Shown: piece after piece, positions 10,780-23,519 of the stretch
How the letters are laid out: every line of letters begins with the position of its first letter
Numbering within the stretch: position 1 is the stretch's first letter
Assembly: GCF_043641665.1 (NCBI RefSeq)
Contig: NC_092203.1
Span: 930,001-994,000 of the forward strand
Direction: 5' to 3'
DNA from: Enoplosus armatus
Taxonomy: Eukaryota > Chordata > Actinopteri > Centrarchiformes > Enoplosidae
Length of the DNA stretch: 64,000 bases
Notes under the pieces: model-generated
Seen by the model: only the letters and a program-made list of their open reading frames with translations
Told to the model about the DNA's origin: nothing
Databases searched by the model: none
Made by a program: the position numbers and the translations under genes

Positions 10780-12360
10780 TTGGTGCTGTGTTTGTTTGCG
10801 TCAGAAAAAAAGAAAAAAAACGAATGAAGGCATGAAAGAAACAATCATTAAACCATTAAATGAACCGTTAAATTGAAGTGAGTCACGGGTGCCTCACAGC
10901 ACTGCAGATGTGGAATTTGCATGATCTCCCCGAGGTCTTCCTGGGTTTCCTGACGCACAGGTAAGGTGATATGGAACTGGTAATGTGAACGCGCTTCGCC
11001 TTATCTCCTGGTTAACGTGGAATGAATTTAAACTGGAGCCGGCCTTAACTTAGAGTAAGTTCATCCTGTTGTAAACAAGACAAACAAGCGCGTCTAGACC
11101 TGGCTGCATAGCGAAAGCGGCATGTTACACGGGATGCGTTCATCGTGGCGTTGAAGCGTAGGACACTCGCGTTTTTGGCACGCCCAGACCCCCCCCCCCC
11201 CCACAAACACACACACAATGGCTTCTTGAGACCCGGAGGTCTTGTGAGAAAGAAAGTTCGGAATGGTTCCCTCAGGTCGCTGTGAAAGAGGTCAAATCGG
11301 AGTCATCACCTGAAGCACACGTTATATATTTTGAAACATGAGGCGCCAAACAAGATGTCTACCCTAACATATAACTAAAATAACAATCTTCCAAAAACGT
11401 AACATTTCGTGCGCTACAAAGATTTAGCACTCTTAGTGCAAATAAAAGCTTTTCAGAGTTAATAAATACTCCAGCAGATACCTCCCGCAGAATTTGAGGT
11501 CAGGAGAGCAGACGCGGTTTTTACACCAAAAAAAAAAAATATATATATAAGCTATACAAACCCGAGAGAGAGATCAATAGTATAAATAGTGGTTATTTTA
11601 ACATTTAACATCTTTAAGTTATCCTTTGGTGTTTTCCATTGTGATTTTGAAAAAAACCTGCATTTGAAGCTGTTACTGCGCAGCTTGTGGCCTTGAGGTG
11701 TATGTGTTTGTCCCGCCCTCCTCCTCCTCCTCCTTTCCCACCCTCAGTTGGTGTGGCTCCAGCCACTGCAGCTGTCAGTCATGTTGATGAGCCGTCCTAA
11801 CAGCCCGCGGCTGAGGTAAACCGCCACTGCAGGCCCCGAGCAGGCAGCTGATTGCAGCCGGTCAGCTATGAATAAAGCGGCGCGCACTGTGTGTGTTAGC
11901 GTGAGGCTTTATTTCCTCAATTTCTTCAAGCTTTCTGCCACCGTTGCTGTCTGACGTCTCTAAATTCAGCATCTACAATCCTGCTCACTGCTGACCTCTC
12001 GTTAAAAACTGAGAATGAGTGCCAGGAGGAAGACGAGGACCCCCCCCCCCCTCCTCCTTACAAAGAGCTCTGCGGTTGAAGTCACTCTCAACAGGGCTGT
12101 ATCTTGAGCACACTGAGGTCCTGTCCCCTGTAACATTTCCGGGACTTTGGAGGTTTCGATGATCTGAATAGGAATCTACTTTCTACATGGTGAGTTTTGA
12201 AGGCTGATTCTGATATTCTTCGCTGTAATATCTGCAAATGCGGCCATTTCTGGGCAAAACAGTTCAGTTAAATTACAATCTTTGTAACATTTAACATAAA
12301 CCACAATGTAGGGAGGTAAAAATTTACAGCAGTATAGATACTTTCTATTTTTCTTCTTTT
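10780..12360. other. Intergenic spacer
   Basis: No gene recognised. It holds poly(C) runs near 11189-11202 and 12042-12051 and an A-run plus (AT)n near 11529-11548. A short ATG frame at 11781-11815 followed by a good splice-donor string (AG|GTAAAC) is noted as a finding but not called as a gene. Confidence 0.45.
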
Positions 12361-12365
12361 CTTTC

Positions 12366-12640
12366 AGCTCCTCCTGGGGGATCCGGAGACGTTCCCGGGG
12401 GGCCTAACCCGGCATCTCCTACCCGTTGGACGTGCCTGAAAGACCTCCAAAGGAAGACGCCCGGGAGGCATCCCGATCAGATGCCGCTCGTATCCGCGAT
12501 CTCACCCAAAGTTCGCGACCACAGCTGAGGGTTGGAACGTAGACGCAGAGCGGTAAGTCGAGCTCCCTCTTCACCACAACCGTCCGATACAGCGCCTGCA
12601 TTACTGCTGACGCCGCAACCAATTCCTCTCTGACATATTA
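12366..12640 (-). mobile_element. RTE-like LINE, C-terminal ORF fragment
   Basis: The minus strand reads 'AASAVMQALYRTVVVKREL', then 'YVPTLSCGRELWV' and 'RSRIRAA', and nearer the 3' end short G/R-rich pieces. This is the order found in a very common fish RTE-like LINE: AASAVMRALYRSVVVKREL, YVPTLTYGHELWV, RSRIQAAEMSFLRR. On the plus strand it begins with the equally typical 'agctcctcctgggggatcc'. Internal deletions shorten the copy and it is inactive. Confidence 0.7.
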
Positions 12641-12644
12641 AGGT

Positions 12645-14760
12645 TGGCAAGTTTCTAATCCTGCCTAAGACTTTCGCTTCTACTGTCCTCTAAATGATTT
12701 TGAAACATGTAATCCTTCAGGATTACAGAAGCTCAAGGTAACAGGTGTCTGCAGGGTGTTGGCTGATATTCGGTCTGCATTAAGGTCTACGTCATCATCA
12801 AGTTACTGTTTTGCAAGGCAGAAGACTCCCTTGCTAAAATACTACAAAGTATCATTGTTCGTGACGGCTTAGCTTCGGTAGTGAAATGGCAAAGTGCACG
12901 GTAGGTGTTTCAAGTTGGAGCTCACGAGCCACAACAGCCAAAGTAATTGAAAAGGGCTTTAATTGAATATTTGAGAAGCACCAATCCAGATCTGCGTTGG
13001 ACGCGGTGGATTTGCGAGCAGATCCGACTCTTTCCTCAAAGGAGAACGCGGGACAAGCGATTTCCAGAGCAGATGTGTGGGCCGTAGCAGACGAAGAAAA
13101 AAATCCCTACCGCTCACAGCGTCCACTGGGAAGAGGTCAAAGGTCGTGGACCAGGAGTCAGTGGGAACGGAGGCACCTGGGTCACATGATGACCTCTTGA
13201 AACAGCAACTGACCAAACTCCATCTGCCAGAAGAAGAGAGATGCAAGATACAGTTGAAACCTCATGACATTTTCGCAGAAAACTGACCTTTGTTTAAGGA
13301 TCTTTGAAGAAACTGCCGTCTCCAAGATAATAACAGACCCTCAAAAGCTCATGGCTGTTGAGCAGTCGAGTTATAATTGCTCAGCAGAGGTCACGCTAAG
13401 CTTTAACCTGTTTGTGTGTGTGTGTTACCAAGGCAATAAAACACAATGTGATGCCGAGTCACAGTTGTTCCCAGGAACAACAACTCTGATTAGCTCTGTC
13501 AGGGTCTGATTTCACTGCTGGATGATCAAAGAAGTACTGGAGGGAGCAGTCATAATCTGTGAATCCCAGATTTGAAGGGTAAAGTCAGAATAGCCTCTCC
13601 GGCGTGGAGGACTGCAGGCAAAGGCGGCCTCGTCACGTCCCGTCCTCAGCTCTTCCCATTAACTTTTAATCTGGAGTGGCGTGAAAATTCATCAAACTGT
13701 AATACCGCATGTTCCGCGCTGCGCTTCTCCTGTGATCTCCTCCGTAAAAAACGTCTAATTTCCACTGTCTCACCATGGGAAAACTACAGGACAACGTTGA
13801 TTTCTCGGGAAATTGGAACGCATGAAATGCTCAGAGCGCTGCCCACCAGAGCAAGTACCACAAGATCTGTGATTACGGCGCTTGTCCCTTCAGGAATAAT
13901 TCAGCACAATACAAGCTTCCCGTGCTGCATTTTCCTCTGATAAATCACATTCTCAACAAGCAGCGTGGTCCTTTGCACGTGATCCATCAATGCTCGCAAG
14001 ACCGAGGCTACAGGTCTACAGGAAACGGTGCTTACAGAACCCAGTCTTCTGAGTAAGTAATGGTGTACGTTTAAATGTCACGAGGAACCAAAATCACAAC
14101 CTATGATTCTGTCGGGGCCCCCCTGACTATTCTAACGCTAATATGTTTAAACTCCGTCTAAATTCCGGACCTAATTCAGCGAGCGCTTTTCGATTTATTT
14201 TATGTGAGTAGATGTCAGTCGTCCTTTGTTTCCTGGAAATTGGAGGCAGTTGTCAAATTTACTGAGTACATTTACGTGCGCATGAGAGTCAACAATACCA
14301 ACGAATGTGTGCACAAGGGGGAGGTTAGGCTGGTGGAGGGAGCTGAGCAAACAGTGTTGGCGTGAGCGTAATAGCAGAGTATAAGAGTGTGAGGAGTCAC
14401 GTCGTAATGCTCACATCCCAGGAAATTCAGCCTCTCCCTCTCCTCGTCTCTCTCTCTCTTGTCGAGCCAATTTTAATTATACAGCCCAATATCACAAATC
14501 ACACGACAACACACACTCTCTCTGTCCTTAGAGGCTCGATTCGAATGAGGAAACCCCCCCCCCCGGAAAAAAAAAACCCTTTTAGCTTTAAACTTTCCGC
14601 GGAACGAAGATGACTGCAGCGTTGGGATGCATCCGGGAAATCTGAGTCTAAACGACATTTGCATAGAGTCAGTAATCGCAATTTTGGTTACTTCCAGTTA
14701 CAAAAACACCAAGACGACATCATCCGTACATTTGAATGTTCACACAAGATTGATCCAACA
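12645..14760. other. Intergenic spacer, no gene seen
   Basis: Several overlapping open frames of 60-120 codons between 12950 and 13940 show no recognisable motif and no codon signature that I can judge by eye. A poly(C) run followed by an A run lies near 14555-14577. Confidence 0.4.
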
Positions 14761-14769
14761 TTGATCCGA

Positions 14770-15590
14770 ATGTAAGACGCCTAGAAATACGTCTGAAAAA
14801 GTGGGGTTGCCTCATATTTGGGGTCTGGACTTTTAAAAGTCAATATACGTCCACAACAACAGATGGCGCCAAATATCTGCAAAACGACTGCTCCCTTCCC
14901 GGCTGCAGCAGAAGCGAGCCAGCGCCCCCCACAAGTAGCTTACAGTGCCAGAGGCCCGAAAGATGGGGAGGCCCGGTGATCGCCTCGAACAACGTAAGCC
15001 CAAAAGTAGGGCCAAGTTAACAGACGACCCGAGGAGGAGTTAAGGTGAGGATCATGGTGACAAAGGCAACAAATGTCATCAAGCAGCCGAGTAATAGGGT
15101 GTCACAGAATGTAATTGTTTGAAGATGGGGAGCCCAACGAGTCCACCTGAAAGATGCAAGCACTCAGAGAAAATGTTCGAAGGAGATCGACAGGAGAGTG
15201 TGTGTGAATACGTGACTGAAAAACGGAATGACGGCATTCGGCTGAAGGCCTTGGAAATTGCCAACGAGCTGAACGAGTTGAGTCACTGTCGTGTTGGCGT
15301 GCCTCGCAGATGGAACCAACCCCCCCCCCCCCCCACACACGATTTTGAAGCGCAAGACAGTACCCTAAAGAGGCAATGGCAGCTGGCATTATCGCATGTG
15401 GAAGGGGCTGGATGCAGACTTTGCTTGTAGTGGACTGGCAAGGTTGCGTGGGGAAAGCATGCTGGTTTGTCACTTTTGTCAAAACTCGAGTGCGGGCGAC
15501 TGACGACGACCTAGTGATCATACCGAGGGGCGGAGCGTACCTGCAAATGGAGAACGTCGGGGGTGGGTGGATGGGTCAACAAAATGTCCC
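14770..15590 (+). mobile_element. pogo/Tigger-like DNA transposon remnant, internally deleted
   Basis: The frame at about 15185-15270 gives 'VTEKRNDGIRLKALEIANEL', like the DNA-binding helix-turn-helix of pogo/Tigger-type transposases ('WxxEKRxxGxxxxxxxIRLKAxEIAxE'). At about 15500-15560 another piece reads 'DDDLVIIPRGGAYLQMENV', like the 'LVIIPGGxTxxLQPLDV' block near the end of the DDE domain. The central catalytic part is missing, so the copy is internally deleted. The left part (14770-14830) contains 'tcatatttggggtctggac', similar in style to terminal sequences of this superfamily. Not functional. Confidence 0.5.
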
Positions 15591-15609
15591 GACTTAAACA
15601 CAATTTTCC

Positions 15610-15930
15610 TGCTTCCTTTTAACTATGCCCACAATTGTTAACAAACCCTAACCAAAGTGGTTTTTGTGCCTAAACCTAACCAAACCCCAACCATTTTCTG
15701 ATCTTACAATTATGTGGTTGAGGTTTGGTAGATGTACAAAGTAGAGGATTTGACACCAGAGACCGCGGTTCGCATCATGAGTCCTGCACGTGGGTCATGT
15801 TTAGACAATGAAAGCACTTTGGTTAAGACGGTGGTTGCAGTTAAGCTATTAATGCCTACATTGTGTCACGATCGTCAAGTCACTGTTGACTTTTTCTGTC
15901 TCAAATCCAGAGACCACCATCTTTCCCTAA
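15610..15930 (+). repeat. Interspersed repeat with 'gtgcctaaacctaacc' motif
   Basis: Contains 'tttttgtgcctaaacctaacc' and a second 'ccctaaccttaaccaagtac' block. A similar 'tttttgtgcctaaaccctacc' lies in an ANOS1 intron at about 45786-45807. This motif is widespread in teleost repeats. Boundaries and family name are unknown. Confidence 0.35.
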
Positions 15931-16489
15931 CCTTAACCAAGTACTTCCAATTCAATCTTCTCCCCCAACAGCCTTCCGCGACTGTCTTGGCTCTTCCTCT
16001 CTGTGGCTGTCCCGGCAGTCAATCCGTCTTCCACTTTAGTGAAAGAGCTCTCGCGTGCTCCCGGCCTTGGAAGTGCTGAATGTCATGACCCTTTATTACC
16101 CGGGCTGGTCTCCGAGCAGCTTCTCCTCCCGCTAATTTGTAAGCGACATAGCAGCATGCGCCGTCCGTGGAGAGAGGTAATTTCGCAATGTGCTGCATCA
16201 ACCCCTAACTTTAAACTGGCCCACTTAAACTTGACACCGGGTTCTCGTTTCACTTGAGTGGCCTGGGTCTTCTCTAAAATACTTCTCTCTCTCTCTGCAC
16301 TGAACCACTTTGAGCAATAGAGCACTGCAGATGGAATGACCTGTCTCTACCACAGCAATTTCTACTGCGGCTCTTGAAATTAGCTTCTTAGCGGCTGTGT
16401 GATGCTTAACGCTGACCAAACCGTTCCACTGGGCAGCAGTGAACGAAATATGCACCGAAAGGAAAGCGGTGGTACTTCAATACCATCAA

Positions 16490-16550
16490 TCAATCAATTA
16501 GTCCAGTTTATTTGTCACATGCAATGGTGCAATCCCAGTGAAATGTCAGA
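16490..16550 (-). mobile_element. LINE/SINE 3' tail, reverse orientation
   Basis: The minus strand reads 'catttcactgggattgcaccattgcatgtgacaaataaac', split here over the region. It resembles the 3' end of fish LINE/SINE copies and the plus-strand tail at 10690-10775. Confidence 0.45.
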
Positions 16551-16794
16551 ACGAGCCAAAGCCAGAAAGTCCAAAACAGTGGAAGCCGTCGAAGCCTATT
16601 AGTGGCGTTGCCCCATCCAGTTTTATTTAAGCCAAACTGATTCACAAAAGAGGAATGGTTCCCAGACAGTCGTGAGACAAGGGCCGCTATTACAAATGTA
16701 ACGTCTCTTAGTTTGGCACAGACTGTATGCGATGATGGCCCGACGCGTCTCCGCTTCCTCCCGCTGTACAGAAATGAAGCCAAAATATTCACCC

Positions 16795-17095
16795 CCGGAT
16801 GTGGCCGCTGCCATCCGGAGCCGGTGACGTCCTTTTGGAGCTCAGCGGGCGGAGCCGCGAATTATCGAGGTCCCGTCCCATACCCGACGGGAACCAATCG
16901 GCACGCACACCACAGTCAATCTCGGCTGTCAATCATGACGTCCCCCCCCCCCCCCCCCTTTTTTTTTTTACAGCATCAAAACGAACGCTTGAACAAACAT
17001 CAGCGTGATGGAGGGGGCGGGGCTTATGACCTATATACTACACCATATAGTTATGAAACGTTTATCGTAATGCGAGGATTCCATTTGCGGCGTTT
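16795..17095 (+). repeat. Interspersed repeat family C, copy 1
   Basis: Shares a core with 23520-23760 in the same orientation: 'gaggtcccg', 'gtcaatctcggctgtcaatcatgacgt', a C/T tract, 'cagcatcaaa', and later 'ggagggggcggggcttatg'. The second copy has 'gtcaatctcagctgtcagtgatgacgt' and 'ggagggggcgggggtttatg'. No coding potential is evident. The family looks non-autonomous. Confidence 0.6.
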
Positions 17096-20000
17096 CTGAG
17101 AGTCGGCGATTACAGGTCATTATTCTCCTGCCTTTATATTTAACAGTCAGTAACTACTAATGGTTATGAGCCCCCCCCCCCCACAGTGTTCCCACTGTCA
17201 TTACACCGCTGTGGGCATTGAGTTTGATTCGGAGAATCTAGGACAAAGCCTCCTTGTACACTGCAGCTCTGTGGAAATGGAAGTGAAAGAGGCTGGAGGA
17301 AGTCATTGCACACGTTGTAATTAACAGCTGGAGCTGAATTATTGGCTTCCGTATCCGCAGAATTCTCATTCTCATGGAGAGTTTAGACACAGAAAGCAGG
17401 GGTATTCCACATGAAGCTGTGCCAGGAACACAGGAAGTCTATTTATGAGTGAAATAGGAAACACAATGGCTCAAGGTGAAACGCTGGCTCCTAAATATCA
17501 TATTTCAAAGTTAATTTGGCCACTGGAGTGATGTTGTTTTAAAAGAAAGACTCAGCGAGAGACAGTTCCCTGGGAGAGCCCGCAGAAATATTTAGCGCAG
17601 GCTCGTTTTTTAAGGGCCGACTTAATTTCCATTTCCCCACATTCAACCCGGACTGAGCTGCCAGTCCAGTTTCACGAAAAATTCGAGTGAGCCACAGCAC
17701 ATCGCTCGCCTTCACGGCTGTTGACCGATGGGCTGCAATGAAATAATGTTCATCATGTCGTTTGCCGGCCTCGTGGATCTCATTTGTCACACAGACTGAT
17801 GACAAAAATCAGAATATATGGCGCTGAAGTCATTCCAAATAGTGCCCCGACGAAGTGTCTCCACGGTAGGTCAGGACCTGCGCGGGCCAGCGCTGGTGCT
17901 GTCGGTGCTTAACGTGTAAATCAGGAGGTCCCGGAGAGAAAAAGTCACGGGGCACCATCAGGAAATACTGATAATACTGATAATACCAATCAGACCATCA
18001 TGTCCATCAATACCGAAGTTGCGCAGTGCTCCACCATGGCTCTGCATTCAGCTCTTGTTCAGTTCAAAGCAAACAACAAAGTAGAAGAAGTAAAAGTACA
18101 CACTGCCCCCCCAATGCTTCTTGAGTCCCTGAGCAGATTAAATTCAAATTAGCACAAGTGCAGATGGGCATGATGAGGAAGGCTGTTTTTTTTTCTTGTT
18201 TACTGCAAGGGGGGGGGGGGGGGGGCATTTTGTGCATAAAAGATTATGGCTAAGGTTTGTGTATATTTATCTCTGTGAAACACTGACCCCAAAGGTGGAA
18301 GGAGGAAAAGTGGCAGGCCATAGATGGGCAGGAGGGGGGGGGGGGGGGGGGGGGGGGGTTCTGTAATTGTAACGCTATCATAAAGTAAGAATGCCAGTTA
18401 CTGCTGGTGCTCGCTCAGTCAAAGCCAAACAGCGTAGCATGAGCCACTTGGCACTGGTTTTGAGGCCCACGGGGTCTCGTTCTCAAGGGGGACCCGGTCA
18501 GGACAACGGCGAGTCAGTCACGGACAGACAGGGCGTTCAATGCTAAGACAATGAATAAAGTAAATAAAAGTGCCAAAGTAGTCACTATATCCCAGGACTC
18601 ATGACTCTGTTAATAAGATAAAAAAGTGTTCCAATAATGACACAAGGGAATGGAACAGTCCCTCTGGTAGACCGGATAACTTCTGTTGTATGTTTAAGTC
18701 AGTGATTATCTTGCTGAACAAAACTTTTCAGCTTGTTTTCAAAAAGTTCAACATCGGGGCGCACTTCCCTTCCTCTATGATCCTGTAATCCCGAACACAC
18801 CGTAAAAATCCGGGGCCCATGCGTGTTTTCATTTTGCCAGTCTGTACGGCGCGTCAGCTTTCGTCAAATGCCAGGAAGAGAGAGAGACATAGTGGATTGT
18901 AAAGCCCTGGCATCCCACATGAAACCTGAGGCTTTGTGTACCGGCATCAACCCCCCCCCCCCCCGCCCCCCAGATGGATCCCGAACATGCGAGAGCTGCA
19001 GCTCATCCCTCATTATTGATATGTAGAAGGCCCTGCAGGCCCTTTCTAGTCCCACCGCCCTGTGATTCCTCACTGTCAGTTTTTCTTTATGTCTGCTTAT
19101 ATGCGCGATGCACTGGGGATGCGAGCCCTGAAGGGGAGAACGCGAGCGCCGCCGCTGCTGCTGCTGGAATATCACACTCCGCCTCTCTCTGTACACACAC
19201 ACACACACACACACATAGGCGTTGTAACAATGAGCAAAAAAATTTAACAAGCCCGACTGTTGAAATCGTGGTAATTAAGGGGTGGGGGTGCACTTGCGTA
19301 GTTTGCATGAATTAGCGCTTCGATCATCGCTCACCGGGATTAGTTTGTGCTCAATGGGAGGGAAGAAAAAAAACATCCTTGCCAGCGTTTTTTTGTTTTT
19401 TTTTTATTCTGGACAGGGCCCAAAATCAAAGCGCAGCAACGATTATTAAAACGTCAATAACGCTTTAAAGAGCACATTCCCCCTCGCCGATTAGCATGCC
19501 GTTGTCACCCTTTCTCCAACTCGATAGTGCGATTGGACGCATGCTGATCATGTGTGGGTGCGGACCTCTCGCCGCTAATGAGAGCATCAGGCACCGCAAT
19601 TAAAAACTCCAGCTCCGCTCAGAAAGCCCAGTCCGTGCGTAACTGTGCATCATCGTGGCCCGCGGCTGACTTAACGCTGCGACGGCGGTGGTCACCGTGT
19701 CGTTGCGGAGCGTGCGGCCGCGACCTTGCTGACCGGTCAAGAAGTCGGTGTGAAGTCAATCGAATGACTTGACTCAGAGCTCACTTTGACACACACACAC
19801 ATACACACACACATGTAGAGCTGCAGGGGGAGGAAGTCCTCACACAACTTTGGGCTAAAGCAGCAGCCTAAGCAAGTTTGCTGCGCCCATTCCTCAACCT
19901 AGTCCCCAGGTCTTACATACATACAAATACACCTAGGCTAAGCAGGCAACCCTGTCTCCTGGAGATGATGTATAGATGCGGCGACCAGGCGCCCCGGTTT

Positions 20001-20165
20001 CTCCGGGACTGTCCCGGTGACCGTTGTCAAGGCTGTTGCTAGGCTATGATAGAACCTGGCAAGGCCATAGAGAAAGTCTGAAATACATGTCCCCCATAGC
20101 GCATGCACGGATGCGCCTGGAAAATAGGGTCACCCTATGTGTAGATGTTTGCCTGCTACTAATTT
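17096..20165. other. Intergenic spacer rich in G/C homopolymers and CA repeats
   Basis: No gene recognised. Holds poly(C) near 17170-17182 and 18951-18964, poly(G) near 18209-18225 and at 18334-18358, and CA microsatellites near 19193-19215 and 19791-19812. Confidence 0.45.
18334..18358 (+). repeat. Poly(G) tract, 25 nt
   Basis: Twenty-five consecutive G on the plus strand, about 110 bp from another G run near 18209-18225. Confidence 0.9.
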
Positions 20166-20169
20166 GTTT

Positions 20170-20450
20170 TTTGGCAAATCACGTTTTGAGAGCCAACACA
20201 GTTGCTGTCCTGATGCCAACGGGGAGCTCGTTCCACCATCGTGGGGACCGGGACCGCAAACAGCAGCGGCGTGCTGTTGAGCGGTAGCTGGGACCCCTCG
20301 AGGTGAAAGAGCATAGCAAGCCGATTCGGGGTTGTCGGATGGCCCTGAGCCGGTGGCCCGGTGCGCCTTCCTGAGCTCTAAGTCACTGCAGACTTTGTCA
20401 GTTTTTAACCACGACCACCATCTTTCGTCTACATCCATGTTCATTAGCTT
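20170..20450. repeat. Possible interspersed repeat (unclassified)
   Basis: The stretch around 'gggagctcgttccaccatcgtgggg' resembles a GC-rich segment found repeatedly in fish genomes, probably part of a LINE. I have only this short resemblance. No second copy is obvious in the window. Confidence 0.3.
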
Positions 20451-23058
20451 GCGGTCCTCTCCGTCATTGCCTGTAAATCAGTGAAACCATTGGCTGGAAT
20501 GTCAAGGTCTCCATGTGCATGCGCGACCTCATGTAAAGGCCTTGCTCCACAGCACTACTAGTGGTCATAAAAACACCCTCAGGGTACCATCCTTAACTTC
20601 CGCATTGATCTGAGCTGCTGGTTCAAGGATCAAGGTCAGCATCGGCTGCAGAGATGATCTAACTTCATCAGAGATTAGAGGAAACTGCCCTAACCACAAT
20701 CAAATACACGCACACACTCACACCTCCCTATCAGAGAGTCTGGGGATTTATCTTTCATCTGAGACTGGCAGCTCAACACTCCTCCCAGACCTCCTCAAAG
20801 AGATAGGAATCTAAAATGCCCCTCTGCCGCCTGTTTTATCTGCAGCCTGCTGTTAATGTGGCTCATTACTCCTATAGACTGGCTTTTAGCCGGGGGTAGA
20901 ACGATAGAGGACACTTTCCAGATCCTCGCCACCCCGCGCCAGCCTGCAGAGCACACCTCAACTTCCTCATTCGGGGGACATCGGCGGAGGGGAGTGTTTT
21001 CGGAGCTATGTTGATCCGGAGAGAGCTGCTGTTTTTACAGCTATTTCCTGCTCTCACCTGGGAGATGCCTTTAAGTGCATCACTCAACAGCTCGAGGATG
21101 GGAGCTGCTGACGGAAGCAGCAGCGTTACTCATCACCTACTCCACCCACACCTTTCTCCAGCAGCTGCTGTGGTTCGCAACATCTCAGATGTTTCTAATT
21201 GGTCCTCTGGCTGGAGACAAAGCACGGCACGGCGTGTTATTCAGTTTAATTAATGTAGGTGAACAGCAGGACTCGCAAACTAACGATGTTTTCATGGTTG
21301 ATATGGTTTAATAAACGATTTGCCTTGTAATAAATAAATACATGAACTTCTGAAATAATCCTTAAATTTAGTTGTCTTCCTCACAGAAATACAGATGTAT
21401 AAATCTTAAACCCTTAAACCCCTTGCCTGATAAATCAGTCTAATCTGACTAATCAACCCCCACCACCACCACTACCACCACCACCGCCACCACCAGTGTC
21501 CTGAGATTCCTTCTGTCTCCAATAAAATTCCAGGGGGACATTTAAGCTGGAGAAGGGCATCACTCCTGGAGGTGTAAAAGCTTGTTTCACACCACAGTGC
21601 ACAACAAATGGGCACTCTGGCAGTGGTGAGTTGTGCGCCTGAACTGATTGCTAACCGGGACGCCGGAGTGTGTGGAACTCCGGGCCGCAGCAGCAGCAGC
21701 AAACGGCTGGAATTCACACTTTATCATGGCGTGCAAAGCATCGCACCTTTTACATTTCACAGTACATTGTGGTTCATAACTCATGGGCGGAGACCTCGGG
21801 GGAACATAAACACCCTAAAAAAAAAAATCACAAAAAAAAAAAAAGAGGAATTGGTTGCTTTGCCCGAGGAGGAAGTGTTAATACTTTTGCTGAGTCATGA
21901 ATAATGGATCTAAGTCGCTACATAATCCCTGGGTGATAGCAACCCCCCCCCCCCCCCCGATCAGCGTGGAGGAAAAGGCTGGAAATTGAACCAAGAATCA
22001 ACAACCAAAAGAAAAAAAAAGAAAAAAAAGAAAAGGATCATAAGCATGATGCAGCCTTTCCCGCCTGATAACCCCCCCCCCCCCCCCCCCAACCCCCCCT
22101 TCCACCGGCTGTGACATAACTGCCCTTTTTACATTCACAACATCCATTTTGTTTGCCTTCAAATCCATCCACCTCGACAAAGTGTGCTCTGGCAGCACGC
22201 AGGGGTCCAGCTAGAGATGCTAGAGGATCGCTATAGCAACAGTGACTATAGGATGTTTTATGTCGCCAGCAAAAACACCCCCCCATACCCCCCCCCCACT
22301 CTGTCCACTGCATAGATGGATACCGGTAACATCTCTTAGGTGAGTGATTGTATTACAGCGGCTGACGGGACTAAAGCACATCTATTTCAGAGCAAGGTTC
22401 TTTGGATTCTTTGGATTGTGTTTAGAGAGCTGAATAACAAGCAGAGCCCGGGAGCAGCAGCTCCGGCAGCTGCAGAGCAACTGCTCCCCCAAATGACGGC
22501 GGGTTGGCATTGCATGCCCCCCGCCCCCCCCCCCCCCTCCCAGCCTCCAAGCGTCCTCTGAAGAACCGCTCACTCGTCTCAGAGGACACACCTACGCACC
22601 AGATGTAATTCAGCGCGCTCACACACACTCAGAGAAACAAGCTACAAACACTCCCCCCCACACAGACAAATGTATGCAAGTTACTTATGACCACAGCAAT
22701 GCTAAAAACAAAACAAAACAAAAACAGCCTTTGTCCTCCCCTATTCTCTGATTTCTTAATATGTCCAGCCTTCCTTGAAGGATGAACGATCAGCCATTCT
22801 CGGCAAAACGGCGGCTGGCTGAATAGATGGTGCCGCGTCCAAAGGGTCCAAACGAATGTTGAGACAACGTCCACACAGCCGCCACGGGTCGTCTTTTATT
22901 GTGAGAATGATAAAAGGCGGTAATGGCTAGAGTCCCTTCATTTTCACGCCTTAAAGAGCTCCTTAAACACGAGAAATTCTGACAGGCAAAATGTGCATGG
23001 ACCAAAACAGCAGCAGAAGTAGCAACACAAAGTAATCAGATTCTTAATCAATCGTAAA

Positions 23059-23080
23059 GGGGGGGGGGGGGGGGGGGGGG
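23059..23080 (+). repeat. Poly(G) tract, 22 nt
   Basis: Twenty-two consecutive G, followed directly by T-rich sequence and then an (AAAG)n tract. Confidence 0.9.
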
Positions 23081-23254
23081 TCTTTTTTTTTTTCTTTTTT
23101 TTGAAATATAGAAAGAAAGAAAGAAAGAAAGAAAACTACAACACTGAGCGGCAGCTTGACTTTTACAGGAATAGTCACCTAACCTTTTCAGGTCAGATCC
23201 ACAGGGGGAATAGAAATAAGTGCGAGAAAGGGCATCTGCATTCTGCTCAGTGTG

Positions 23255-23257
<3 letters not shown>

Positions 23258-23298
<41 letters not shown>
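23258..23298. repeat. (GA)n microsatellite
   Basis: About 20 units of GA, read as Glu-Arg on one strand and Leu-Ser on the other. Confidence 0.95.
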
Positions 23299-23299
<1 letters not shown>

Positions 23300-23519
23300 C
23301 TGTTCTGCTCTTGACAGAGCAATGTCAGAACTCAGCGACGACTCTTGAACCTCATCTAAAAATACACTTATTAGAGACACCAGCGACTTGACTTGACTGG
23401 TACAAACACTTCGCCGCATTGCTGCACCAGGATTTCTCGGACCTTATCCGTCCCTCATTGTGCCTCAAGTATGGCCGGACTGTAATACTTTCGTCATGGA
23501 TTTTAACACCCGCGCGCGT

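Larger units (their letters stand above)
20455..23515. other. Intergenic spacer, no gene seen
   Basis: Contains a (CCA)n-like stretch at about 21460-21495, poly(C) runs near 21943-21958, 22073-22090 and 22525-22538, a poly(G) run at 23059-23080, an (AAAG)n stretch near 23111-23133 and a (GA)n tract at about 23258-23298. Open frames are mostly readings of these repeats. Confidence 0.45.
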
